From: Candidatus Cloacimonadota bacterium
Lineage (GTDB): Bacteria; Muiribacteriota; UBA6191
Direction: 5' to 3'
DNA: 64,000 nt
NCBI GenBank assembly: GCA_023954715.1
Contig: JAGSHD010000005.1
Coordinates: 186,001 to 250,000, forward strand
The stretch's first letter is position 1, and the number at the start of each line of letters is the position of its first letter. Under the pieces are notes generated by a model. The model searched no databases and had not been told where the DNA came from. It was given only the letters and a program-made list of their open reading frames with translations. Positions 18,264 through 26,810 of the stretch are shown in pieces. A program made the position numbers and the translations under genes.

Positions 18264-18398
18264 AGATTTAGTAAAAGAAGTGTATCACTTGTATATTGAT
18301 TAATCTAGAGGAGGATGTTCTGACCAACCCTCAAGAGAGAAACAAAGTAAAACCTATAGAACTGTTTATTTTTTTGAATACAAAGCTTGAAATCGTTT

Positions 18399-19289
18399 TT
18401 AATTTTTAATTAATTTAAAGTAGAGGTTTTCAAGGTTTTGCTCTGAGCTTTCAAAGTGCTCTAACTCGATTTTATTTTCTCCAAAATACATTAAGATGGC
18501 AGATTTTTGATCAAGACTTAAGCTCTGACAATTATAAGTGCAGTCTTGAGTAATGTAATATTCAATTTGAGAGTCTAATAAATAGTCCTCAAAATCTTGT
18601 AATTTATTTTTTAAGGTATAGCTATAAATCAATGACTCAGTGAGCTCTTTTGTTGGTTCACCACTATACAAAACTTCTCCATTAAAAAGTAAAATAACAG
18701 ACTCTGCTAACTCTTTGGCTTCACGGATTCTATGGGTAGAAATAATAACTATTTTGTTTTCTTTAATTTTGTGGATGTTTTCTTTGAGCTCTTGAAATTG
18801 TAGGGGATCTAAACCACTACCAGGTTCATCTAAGATCAATATGTCACAATCGCCTAAAAATGCCTGCGCTAGGCCAACCCTTTGTCGGTAGCCAAGGCTG
18901 AGGTTTTGAATAAGTTTGTTTTTCACATCGTGTAAATCAAACATTTCAATAACCGAGTCAATTTGGATTGGATCCTTACTATTAGATTTAAGCTTTGCGA
19001 TTAAACTAAGAAAGACTCGAACACTTAGTTTTTCATCAAATAAGTCAGTGTCACCTAAGTAGCTTATAGAATAGGGTATTTGTTTTGAAGTCTGTAAAGT
19101 AGTGCCATTAAAACAAAGCTCTCCCTGATCCGGAAACAATATACCAGAGATTAGTTGGTTTAAAGTGGTTTTTCCGGCTCCGTTGGGGCCAAGTAAAAGG
19201 TAGATTTTACCAGCTTCAAATTGCAAGTTTACATTTTGTAAAGCACAGGTAGTACCATAGTTTTTGGTGATGTTTTTGAGTTCTAACAT
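18399..19289 (-). CDS. GldA-like ABC transporter ATP-binding protein
   Basis: 296 residues with Walker A GPNGAGKTT near residue 34, signature LSLGYRQRVGLAQA near 130, Walker B ILILDEPGSGLD near 150 and switch His in STHRIREA near 184. The sequence around the signature (NLSLGYRQRVGLAQAFLGD) is characteristic of GldA-like ABC-2 ATPases. The gene leads the four-gene operon, with AGGAC before its ATG. The 135 bases between it and the permease gene are unusual for this otherwise tight operon and could hold a processing site or a second promoter. Confidence 0.88.
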   Translation of the reverse strand: MLELKNITKNYGTTCALQNVNLQFEAGKIYLLLGPNGAGKTTLNQLISGILFPDQGELCFNGTTLQTSKQIPYSISYLGDTDLFDEKLSVRVFLSLIAKLKSNSKDPIQIDSVIEMFDLHDVKNKLIQNLSLGYRQRVGLAQAFLGDCDILILDEPGSGLDPLQFQELKENIHKIKENKIVIISTHRIREAKELAESVILLFNGEVLYSGEPTKELTESLIYSYTLKNKLQDFEDYLLDSQIEYYITQDCTYNCQSLSLDQKSAILMYFGENKIELEHFESSEQNLENLYFKLIKN

Positions 19290-19625
19290 AAGTCCTATAT
19301 AACTCTTTCATTGAAATGAAATAAATTTCAAATAAAAATCCAAGATATAACTTGTGTAGGGTTGGTTGTTGTATTTGGCGAACAGGTTATCATATAAAAA
19401 GATATAGGTGATAGTGGATTTATAAAGTATTGACCTTGGGGTTTGGTAGGTCACATGCTGATAAGATATCTTGCTGTTTTTTTTATTCTAAAGGACTGAG
19501 GGAGTTCATAATAGATAATGAGGCTAAAATACGGTTTAAATTTGAAATTTTCATAATTACTTTTGCTATGCAAGTTTATCTAATGTAGAATTCATTCAAA
19601 TCTTAAAATTGAAAATCGAGGAACC
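19290..19625. other. Divergent intergenic region
   Basis: 336 bases between the GldA-like operon (leftward) and the phosphorylase/mtnA operon (rightward). A good rightward promoter is annotated separately at 19563-19591. No convincing leftward promoter and no gene were seen. Confidence 0.5.
19563..19591 (+). promoter_or_regulatory. Sigma70-type promoter for the methionine-salvage pair
   Basis: TTGCTA (19563-19568) and TAGAAT (19586-19591) are 17 bases apart and lie 34 bases before the phosphorylase ATG. A GAGGAA ribosome-binding site sits between them and the start. Confidence 0.6.
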
Positions 19626-20462
19626 ATGCCAGAGCAGATTGAAAAAGTAAGTGAGTCAGTAGAGTTTTTAAAAAAGCAAGGAGTTAACTTACCTAAAGTT
19701 GGAATCATACTTGGAACAGGTTTAGCTCAATTAGGTGGAGATATTGAGGATCAAACTACAGTATCCTATGAAGAAATCCCTCACTTTCCTGTGAGTACCG
19801 TGGAGAGTCATACTGGTCAGTTGATTTTTGGTAAACTAGGTGGAAAAGACGTTGTTGCTATGCAAGGACGCTTTCACTTTTATGAAGGTTACTCGGGCCA
19901 AGAAATCACTTTTTGTGTTCGGGTTATGAAAGAGTTAGGCATTCAAGCATTATTTGTATCAAATGCTTGTGGAGGCTTAAACCCAAATTATTCAGCAGGT
20001 TGCTTGATGAGATTAGAAGACCATATTAATATGTTAGGATTTAATCCACTAGTTGGTTCTAATAACGAAGAGTGGGGTCCGAGATTTCCTGATATGAGTG
20101 AACCATACTCAAAAAAACTAGGTGCTTTAGCTCATAAAGTAGCTTTACAAAATCAAATCGATCTTAAACAGGGCGTTTATTTAGCGGTTTCTGGTCCTAA
20201 CCTAGAAACAAGAGCCGAATATAGAATGACTAAAATGATGGGAGCTGATGTTGTTGGTATGTCCACAATCCCTGAAGTTATTGTGGCTAGACATATGTCG
20301 ATCCCTGTTTTGGCAATTTCTGTAATCACTGATATGTGTTTACCAGATAATTTAAAAGAAGCAACAGTAGAAGAAATTATTGCAACAGCATCCAAAGCTG
20401 AACCTAGTTTAACCGCAGTTTTCAAAGGCGTTATACAAGAGTTAGATCTAGAGACACTATAA
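19626..20462 (+). CDS. Trimeric-type purine nucleoside / methylthioadenosine phosphorylase
   Basis: 278 residues of the PNP/MTAP family, which splits purine nucleosides with phosphate. Visible motifs: GIILGTGLAQLG (phosphate loop), PVSTVESHTGQL, QGRFHFYEGYS, VSNACGGLNP, then SGPNLETRAEYR and VGMSTIPEVIVARH, as in true PNPs. The base-recognition segment reads VITDMCLPDN: Asp replaces the Asn of 6-oxopurine-specific PNPs (human Asn243) and matches the Asp of MTA phosphorylase (human Asp220). With mtnA 19 bases downstream, whose substrate is the sugar product of MTA phosphorolysis, the natural substrate may be 5'-methylthioadenosine. Family assignment is sure; the substrate is inference. I withhold a symbol (punA or mtnP). 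Confidence 0.92.
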   Translation: MPEQIEKVSESVEFLKKQGVNLPKVGIILGTGLAQLGGDIEDQTTVSYEEIPHFPVSTVESHTGQLIFGKLGGKDVVAMQGRFHFYEGYSGQEITFCVRVMKELGIQALFVSNACGGLNPNYSAGCLMRLEDHINMLGFNPLVGSNNEEWGPRFPDMSEPYSKKLGALAHKVALQNQIDLKQGVYLAVSGPNLETRAEYRMTKMMGADVVGMSTIPEVIVARHMSIPVLAISVITDMCLPDNLKEATVEEIIATASKAEPSLTAVFKGVIQELDLETL

Positions 20463-20481
20463 AATTTTATAAGGAACAATC

Positions 20482-21486
20482 ATGATAGAGCCAATTCGAT
20501 GGAATACTGACCACTTACTATTAATTGATCAATTAAAACTTCCTATGGTAGAAGTGTGGGTTGAAATTAGAGACCTGCATCAAGGGGCAGCTGCGATTAA
20601 GGATATGATTGTTCGTGGTGCTCCAGCGATTGGAGTTACGGCTGCTTATACTTACGCATTAGCTTTTCAAAATAAAGCTTACTCAAAAGATTATGCCGCT
20701 GAAGTGCGATCCATATTAGTGGCTACACGCCCTACGGCTGTAAATTTATTTTGGGCCGTAGATGAGATGGAAAAGGTAGCTGAAGCGAATCAGAGTAATC
20801 TGTATGACTCATTACTAGAGCATGCTAAAAAAATTCATAGTGATGACATCAGCATGAACAAAAAAATTGGTACTCACGCTTTGAGTTTGTTTCCAAAAAA
20901 GTTAAAGGTGTTAACTCATTGTAATGCAGGATCTTTAGCGACAGGTGGCTACGGGACGGCATTGGGTGTGATTTATTCTGCCTTTGCTGAAGGTTTAGTT
21001 GAAAAAGTATGGGTTGATGAAACTCGTCCATTTTTACAAGGAGCCCGATTAACTGCCTATGAGTTACAAAAAGCAGGAGTACCAAACACTCTAATTTGTG
21101 ATAATATGTCGGCGTCTTTAATGGCTAAGGGAGAGATTGACTTAGTAGTTGTAGGTTCAGATCGTATTGCGGCTAATGGGGATGTGGCCAATAAAATTGG
21201 TACTTATGCTTTAGCTGTTTTGTGTCAATATCATAAAATACCTTTTTATGTGGCGGCTCCAAGTTCTACCATTGATTTTGATATGGTATCTGGTGATGAT
21301 ATCCCTATTGAAGAGCGTGCAAAATCAGAGTTAGGGGTTTTTAATGGTAAACAGATCGTCCACGATTTAGAAAATATCTATAATCCAGGCTTTGATGTGA
21401 GTCCGTGTCATTTGGTATCTGGTATTATAACGGAGCAGCAAGTACATCATTTTCCTTATATTAAGTCTTTACAGTCTTGTAAATAA
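20482..21486 (+). CDS. mtnA: S-methyl-5-thioribose-1-phosphate isomerase
   Basis: 334 residues, the normal length. It converts 5-methylthioribose-1-P to the ribulose form in methionine salvage. Motifs: IVRGAPAIGVTAAY near residues 43-56, TRPTAVNLFWAV, THCNAGSLATGGYGTALGVI (catalytic Cys), DETRPFLQGARLTAYEL, and GSDRIAANGDVANKIGTY (catalytic Asp and the NK pair) near 225-242. These distinguish it from eIF2B-type paralogues. It follows the phosphorylase gene by 19 bases with AAGGAACA upstream of its ATG, and a strong terminator lies 26 bases past its stop. No other methionine-salvage gene is in the window. Confidence 0.95.
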   Translation: MIEPIRWNTDHLLLIDQLKLPMVEVWVEIRDLHQGAAAIKDMIVRGAPAIGVTAAYTYALAFQNKAYSKDYAAEVRSILVATRPTAVNLFWAVDEMEKVAEANQSNLYDSLLEHAKKIHSDDISMNKKIGTHALSLFPKKLKVLTHCNAGSLATGGYGTALGVIYSAFAEGLVEKVWVDETRPFLQGARLTAYELQKAGVPNTLICDNMSASLMAKGEIDLVVVGSDRIAANGDVANKIGTYALAVLCQYHKIPFYVAAPSSTIDFDMVSGDDIPIEERAKSELGVFNGKQIVHDLENIYNPGFDVSPCHLVSGIITEQQVHHFPYIKSLQSCK

Positions 21487-21511
21487 TACCTAAAGTCTAC
21501 ACTTGTAAATT

Positions 21512-21537
21512 GGCATAGTTTTCTATGCCTTTTTTTG
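21512..21537 (+). terminator. Rho-independent terminator after mtnA
   Basis: GGCATAG (21512-21518) and CTATGCC (21523-21529) form a perfect 7-base stem with a TTTT loop, followed by eight T. Confidence 0.92.
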
Positions 21538-21660
21538 TTTAGGTGACTTATTGTTGTAGCCTTTGTGGTTAGAATGCTATTGCCATAATTAAAAATAAAA
21601 CTTGATGAGACTCGATAACTTTAGCTAAGTTGGCTATACTAATTTGAATGAAAGAAAAAA

Positions 21661-22206
21661 ATGAGTTTATATTCATTAGATCATAGAGTCCATATAGTCT
21701 GCTTTTTGAGTTTTTTTACTTATCTAAGTTATTACCAAAGTATGAAAAGGTTTACATCAATGAAGGTGGGACCAAGAGTGGGTTTAAATCTCTGTTATGG
21801 GTATTCATCGTTTTTTCTGAGTGCTGTGGGGGTATTTCATTTTAGTTTTTTAAGTAGTAGTTATTATTACTTATTGTTTATGCAATCTTTTGGTTTATAT
21901 TCATTGATGATTTCTACATTTTTGTTATTCATTAATGTGAGCTTGATCATAATACTTCGAAATTTATTTGCTAATGTATACTTTTTCAAAAGTGGACTAT
22001 ACATTAAATATTTAGATGGCCGATTTACATTGTTATACTTTGAAGATATGAAAGAGATGCTGTGTAAGTATTGGTGGATGGGAAGCTTATATTATTTTGT
22101 TAAAAAAAGTGGTCATAAAACTTTTATGTTTCACGGGTCATTAAAATGTAATAGAGAGTTAAAATCATTCATTGAAGATAAACTTAAACAATTTCCTAAG
22201 GATTGA
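21661..22206 (+). CDS. Small membrane protein of unknown function
   Basis: 181 residues with about four hydrophobic segments: one at 8-25, FFLSAVGVFHFSFLSSSYYY near 57-76, and a long stretch near 80-110 ending SLIIILRNLFANVYFF. A polar C-terminal domain follows, with LYIKYLDGRFTLLYFEDMKE and a short Lys-rich tail. The layout (membrane domain followed by a small PH/YcxB-like beta domain) resembles bacterial membrane proteins of unknown role. I do not recognise a family. It is a single gene between the mtnA terminator and the large lipoprotein gene, with no obvious strong ribosome-binding site. Confidence 0.65.
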   Translation: MSLYSLDHRVHIVCFLSFFTYLSYYQSMKRFTSMKVGPRVGLNLCYGYSSFFLSAVGVFHFSFLSSSYYYLLFMQSFGLYSLMISTFLLFINVSLIIILRNLFANVYFFKSGLYIKYLDGRFTLLYFEDMKEMLCKYWWMGSLYYFVKKSGHKTFMFHGSLKCNRELKSFIEDKLKQFPKD

Positions 22207-22432
22207 CATAGTTTTTATGCTAAGAACAGAAAGAAAGTGAAAAAAGTAAAATATTTGAGAGAAAAGCATGACATTTTATGAATTTGTCGATATACTTCAA
22301 AGCTCATAATTGAGTAAAATATAGCTGTATTACTATATGGCTAGTTAAATTAGATAATAAAAAATAAAATATTATATAGATTATAATTATTGTAATGGAA
22401 CTAAAACACTATTGTTTACAAGGGGTAAATGA

Positions 22433-25400
22433 ATGAAACAAAGCAAAACTTTAAGAAGATCATTATTATGTGGTCTTGGGGTCTTGTCACTAGCAGCAGT
22501 AGGTTGTGGTGGCGGTGGGGGCGGAACTCTAGTTTCCCCAACAACATTAACTATCAACGGTGGAGCAAATGCTTCTGTTGGTAGAACATCAAAATCTGTA
22601 TCTAAAGCTCTAGGGGCTCTTGCAGGTACAAGTGCAACAATTAATGCTTATACATTAGATGGTACATTGATTGATTCTGTAACAGGTGTTTCATTACCTT
22701 ATGATTTCCCTGTAAACAGTGGTTTATCTAGTGCTCTTCAAGGGGCATCGGCAGTTTTCAAAGTAATTGAAGGTACTAATGAGTACAAAACAATCGTAAA
22801 AGTTGATGCATCACAAATCGGTAGTGGACCAATTAAAGACACTAACGGTAATGAATTAGCTGAACTAGTTGGACCAGGTTCAACAGCAGTAACTGAGTTG
22901 GTAGCTCTTGAGATGGAAAACACTCTTGGTACTCCAATTTCTCTTGGTGAAGTTTCTTCTCCAGAAACAGTTGCAGCAGTTAAAAGCTTAGTAGCTCAAG
23001 ATAAGCCGACTGTAGATCCAGCAACTTTAGCTACAAGCTTAAAGTCAAGTGTTAATACAGCAGGTTCAATGGTTAAAGCTATTGTTGATGCAATCAGAAC
23101 TCAAACAGGTACTGTGAAGCCAGCAACTTTCCTAAGAAAGCCACCAGCCTCAGCAAAAGCTATTATTTCTAAAGGTAGAAAATTTTCTAAAGCGAATGCT
23201 AGATTGTCTGGAGCTGCTAAAGCATCTAAGGCAAACGGAACTTTGTTAAAGCAGTTAAATAAAAAATTAGCAGCTCTTGCAGCTTCAACTACTGCAAATG
23301 CAGATAGTGCATCTTCTGGCGCTAACATGATTGCTAATGTTGTAAGTATGGCTGGTAAGACTACTGGTACTGCACAAACAAGTTTAAATACTCAACTGAC
23401 AGCTCTAGTAGCTGATAATGTTGCAATTACTGGAGCTGCTGCAAAAGCTGCTACAGATATTTTACCTGTATTGGTAGATAACGCTACTGCTCTTGAAGAG
23501 TCTGGAGCTTCTGCTGATATGGCTGGTATGATCGGTGCAGTAATGCAAGATGATACTATCGCTACAAACTCAGGTGTTAGTGGTGTTTTTGATTCACTTT
23601 TACAAGTAGTTAAAGATCCAACAGCATTTGCTGGTGAAGCAATCAAAACTGCTTCAGATACTCCTGCTGGAGCGAGTCGTGTTGTTAAGCAAGTTGCTGC
23701 AACATCTCAAACTCTTGCTGGAACATTAGATTTCTCTGCTGCTGTTAAAGACGTAGCAAAAGAAGCTGGGTCTGACATGGTTGTTGCTCTTGCAACAGTT
23801 ATTAAAGATCTACCTGCTGCAACTACTACAGCATTGTTTAATGGAGATACAACAGCTGGTGTAAATTCATTTGTAGGTGCTTTAACAGATACTTTATCTG
23901 GTGATGCGTTGTCAGATGTAGTGGCTTCAGCTTCTGATATTGGTTTTACTGCTACTATTGCTGATGCAGCAAAGATTGCTGGACCAACTTCAGCAAAGTC
24001 TGGATCAAAATTCGTACTATATAACAACTCAATCGCTATTGGTGATGTAACTTCTTATACTTATGCATGGACTGTTACACCCGCTGTTGCTGATACAGTT
24101 ACTTCGGATGATTCTGTAACTTTTACAGCTACTTCAACTACTGGTTATTCAGTTAAGTTAGAGCAAACTAAAGGATCTACTATTACAACTGCTACACATA
24201 GTGTGAGCGTTGCAGCTAAGTTGATGCCTGTTGTTACTTTAACTAAAAATACTTTAGATATCGCTCAAAGTAAATCTGGTGCTATCGATGTAACTGTTTT
24301 TGATCCTGAAGGACGAACTATAACAACAGAAGCAACTGTTGTAGGTACTGGACTTACAGTAACTACTTTAGGAGCAACTGGTGGAACATTAAAAGTTACA
24401 GCTGCAAGCACTGCCTTAGCTAAGTCTTATATTGTAAACATCGCAGTTAAAGAAGGTTCAACTACTTTATACACAAAGCAATTAACAGTTAATGTTAAGG
24501 CTTTAGCAGATACAAAAGTATTTTTGTCTGGTGTAATGGATAAAACAGCTGGTGATTCAATCACTATCAAAGCAGTTTCTGTTCAAGAAAAGACTTTGGC
24601 TGGAGCTGGTACATTAGAGTTAATTGTAACAAATTCAAACTCTACTACTCCAAATGCAACTGCTGTACTAGCTGTTGGAAACTCAAACGTTTCTGCAACA
24701 GTATCTAGCTTAGCAACAGGTGCTTATACAGTAACTGTAAACGCAAAAGACGGAAACACAGTTCTTAAAACTTTTTCAAGTGCATTTAATGTTAAGCCTG
24801 TTGGAGCTCCAACATTTAGTAAGTTAAATGTAGCTAGCACAAATGTTTTAGAATTTCCAAATATTGAGTTAGTGGGAGCTACTACTACTACTTCTGTAGT
24901 AATTGATGCTACTGCAGCTGTAAGTGGTACTACTGCAACTGTTGCTTATACATTACAAGTTGGAGCTACTGCAGCTTTAGCTGCTGCTGCTAATGCAACT
25001 GCTGTAACAACTCAAACTGTTGGAGTTGGGGATCATTACTTTGTATTGACTGCAACTGCAAACGGAAAAGCTGTTAAGAAAGCATTTAAAGTATCTTACT
25101 CTCAAGTTAAAAAACTTGTTGTATCAAGTGTAGCTATGGGTGGAAACGTTCCTAACGTAACTCAAGGTAACTTGGCAAATAGCGTAGCAAGTAACGAATA
25201 TGTTATGAATGCTTCAAATATTCAAAACTTAACTCTAAATACTAACGATACAATGTACTTAGATGTAATGGCCGGAACAGGAACTACTGCTTTAGCTGGT
25301 GGAGAGTATAACTTTGAAGTTTCATTAACAGATGCGGCTAGCTCTAGAAATGCAACTTTAAGAGTAGTAAATGCAACTATAACAGGAGATTCTACTGCTG

Positions 25401-25732
25401 GATTTGATGTTACAACTGCTGCTTCTTTAGACTTCGCTGGAACTAAAGCTAACGGGACTTCTGCTACAATAGCTGTACCAGTTGAAACTGTTATTACTAA
25501 CTTTACTCCATTGTTCTCAGCAGTTCAGGGTGGAATGAGAATTGATCTTATTGCACTTAGAAACTCTATGGAACAAGTTCTTACTGGAAACTCTTTTGCT
25601 TCTAGTCTGAGAAACTTAAATGGAACTAACTTAACTGTTACAATTAAAGTGTCTGGAGTTAACTTCTCCATGACAAATTCAGCTGGTACTAAGTTTGATA
25701 CTTTCAAAGCTGTTAATGTAAAGGTTAACTAG
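22433..25732 (+). CDS. Large Ala/Thr-rich surface lipoprotein with Ig-like domains
   Basis: 1099 residues. The signal peptide ends in the lipobox LAAVGC (Cys25), followed by a Gly run, so the protein is predicted to be lipid-anchored, probably in the outer membrane (Gly at +2). Residues about 60-500 are Ala-rich and largely helical. From about 510 the protein becomes Thr/Val-rich with Ig/PKD/cadherin-like strands (for example SYTYAWTVTP and GAIDVTVFDPEGRTITT). Codon choice is strikingly uniform (GCT, ACT, GTT, AAC), unlike its neighbours, which suggests high expression. A good ribosome-binding site (AAGGGG) and a double-hairpin terminator support this. No enzyme motif is seen; a structural or adhesive surface role is inferred. 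Confidence 0.85.
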   Translation: MKQSKTLRRSLLCGLGVLSLAAVGCGGGGGGTLVSPTTLTINGGANASVGRTSKSVSKALGALAGTSATINAYTLDGTLIDSVTGVSLPYDFPVNSGLSSALQGASAVFKVIEGTNEYKTIVKVDASQIGSGPIKDTNGNELAELVGPGSTAVTELVALEMENTLGTPISLGEVSSPETVAAVKSLVAQDKPTVDPATLATSLKSSVNTAGSMVKAIVDAIRTQTGTVKPATFLRKPPASAKAIISKGRKFSKANARLSGAAKASKANGTLLKQLNKKLAALAASTTANADSASSGANMIANVVSMAGKTTGTAQTSLNTQLTALVADNVAITGAAAKAATDILPVLVDNATALEESGASADMAGMIGAVMQDDTIATNSGVSGVFDSLLQVVKDPTAFAGEAIKTASDTPAGASRVVKQVAATSQTLAGTLDFSAAVKDVAKEAGSDMVVALATVIKDLPAATTTALFNGDTTAGVNSFVGALTDTLSGDALSDVVASASDIGFTATIADAAKIAGPTSAKSGSKFVLYNNSIAIGDVTSYTYAWTVTPAVADTVTSDDSVTFTATSTTGYSVKLEQTKGSTITTATHSVSVAAKLMPVVTLTKNTLDIAQSKSGAIDVTVFDPEGRTITTEATVVGTGLTVTTLGATGGTLKVTAASTALAKSYIVNIAVKEGSTTLYTKQLTVNVKALADTKVFLSGVMDKTAGDSITIKAVSVQEKTLAGAGTLELIVTNSNSTTPNATAVLAVGNSNVSATVSSLATGAYTVTVNAKDGNTVLKTFSSAFNVKPVGAPTFSKLNVASTNVLEFPNIELVGATTTTSVVIDATAAVSGTTATVAYTLQVGATAALAAAANATAVTTQTVGVGDHYFVLTATANGKAVKKAFKVSYSQVKKLVVSSVAMGGNVPNVTQGNLANSVASNEYVMNASNIQNLTLNTNDTMYLDVMAGTGTTALAGGEYNFEVSLTDAASSRNATLRVVNATITGDSTAGFDVTTAASLDFAGTKANGTSATIAVPVETVITNFTPLFSAVQGGMRIDLIALRNSMEQVLTGNSFASSLRNLNGTNLTVTIKVSGVNFSMTNSAGTKFDTFKAVNVKVN

Positions 25733-25741
25733 TATAAATCT

Positions 25742-25759
25742 CTCTCCTTCGCAGGAGAG
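25742..25759 (+). other. Small perfect hairpin just after the lipoprotein gene
   Basis: CTCTCCT (25742-25748) and AGGAGAG (25753-25759) pair perfectly around TCGC, 10 bases after the stop codon. There is no T-run, so it may protect the 3' end of an abundant mRNA before the true terminator at 25771. Confidence 0.6.
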
Positions 25760-25770
25760 TGACTATAAAG

Positions 25771-25812
25771 AATCCTTCGGACTCATCTGAGTCGGAAGGA
25801 TTTTTTTTTTTT
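25771..25812 (+). terminator. Strong Rho-independent terminator of the lipoprotein gene
   Basis: AATCCTTC (25771-25778) pairs with GAAGGATT (25795-25802), and the inner ACTCA pairs with TGAGT. It is followed by an uninterrupted run of about twelve T, the strongest terminator in the window. The remaining bases to 26075 hold no gene that I can support. Confidence 0.95.
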
Positions 25813-26075
25813 GCCCATTAGATTTCTCACACTTAACAAGTTATGAAACTAATCAGTGGTGTAAACAAAAACATCTTATAAACTAAGTGTAAAGTGAAGT
25901 TACCTCAAAAATAGCAAAGAAAGGCTAAGGGTATAGCATAAGACAGTATTCTTTTTACTCTAAAAGCTAAAAACGCTCCTACAAGAAATTACTACGAGTG
26001 TTGACGTGGGAAGGGGCAAGAAAAGAGGTCAAATAAGGTAGACTCAAACGGAAGTAGAATAAAATAATAGTGAAA

Positions 26076-26810
26076 TTAAGAACCTTGCTCTAATAACTCT
26101 TCTTCAGTAATTTGTAAAAACAATTGCTCTAGGGAGTGATCTTGGCCTTGTCTAAGCTCATCCATAGTACCTTGGGCAACAATGTTACCTTTATTGATGA
26201 TCGCGATATTGTCGCAGACCTCTTGGGCTACAGCCATTGTGTGAGTTGATAAAAAGATAGTCGTACCAGAGTCTGCTAAATCTCTAAAGAGTTTTTTAAG
26301 TGTTTTGGCGCCCCTTGGATCTAAACCAACCATAGGCTCATCAATTACAAGTAGTTTAGGACGATGTAATAAAGAAGATAAAATGACAAGTTTTTGCTTC
26401 ATTCCGTGAGAGAAGTCCTCGATAATTTTGTATTTGGCATCATCGATTTTAAAAAGCTCGAAATAATAGTGAGCTAGGTCTTGGCTGTTTTTATTGTTAT
26501 TTTGATACAAGTCTAAAATAAACTCCACAAACTCCCATGCTTTGAGCTTTTCATAAACGTAAGGTCGATCAGGGACGTAGCCAGTAATTGTTTTACAATG
26601 AATAGGATTTTGGACCAAACTACAGCCATCAATATAGATTTCTCCACTACTTGGTGGCATAATCCCAGTAAGCATCTTAATACTAGTGGTCTTACCAGCT
26701 CCATTGGGACCCAAAAAGCCAAATACTTGATTGGGGGCTATCTCTAAGGATAGGCCTTTTACTGCCTGATGATCACCATAAGATTTTTTAACATTGTCTA
26801 ATCGAATCAT
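26076..26810 (-). CDS. ABC transporter ATP-binding protein
   Basis: 244 residues. I use the ATG at 26810, whose ATGA overlaps the stop of the permease gene; a TTG two codons upstream is less likely. Motifs: Walker A GPNGAGKTT near residue 34, signature FSHGMKQKLVILSSL near 133, Walker B LLVIDEPMVGLD near 154 and switch His in STHTMAVA. This is the common ABC-2 exporter ATPase form. It pairs with the 578-residue permease encoded immediately upstream. No terminator is evident downstream on this strand within 260 bases. Confidence 0.92.
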   Translation of the reverse strand: MIRLDNVKKSYGDHQAVKGLSLEIAPNQVFGFLGPNGAGKTTSIKMLTGIMPPSSGEIYIDGCSLVQNPIHCKTITGYVPDRPYVYEKLKAWEFVEFILDLYQNNNKNSQDLAHYYFELFKIDDAKYKIIEDFSHGMKQKLVILSSLLHRPKLLVIDEPMVGLDPRGAKTLKKLFRDLADSGTTIFLSTHTMAVAQEVCDNIAIINKGNIVAQGTMDELRQGQDHSLEQLFLQITEEELLEQGS

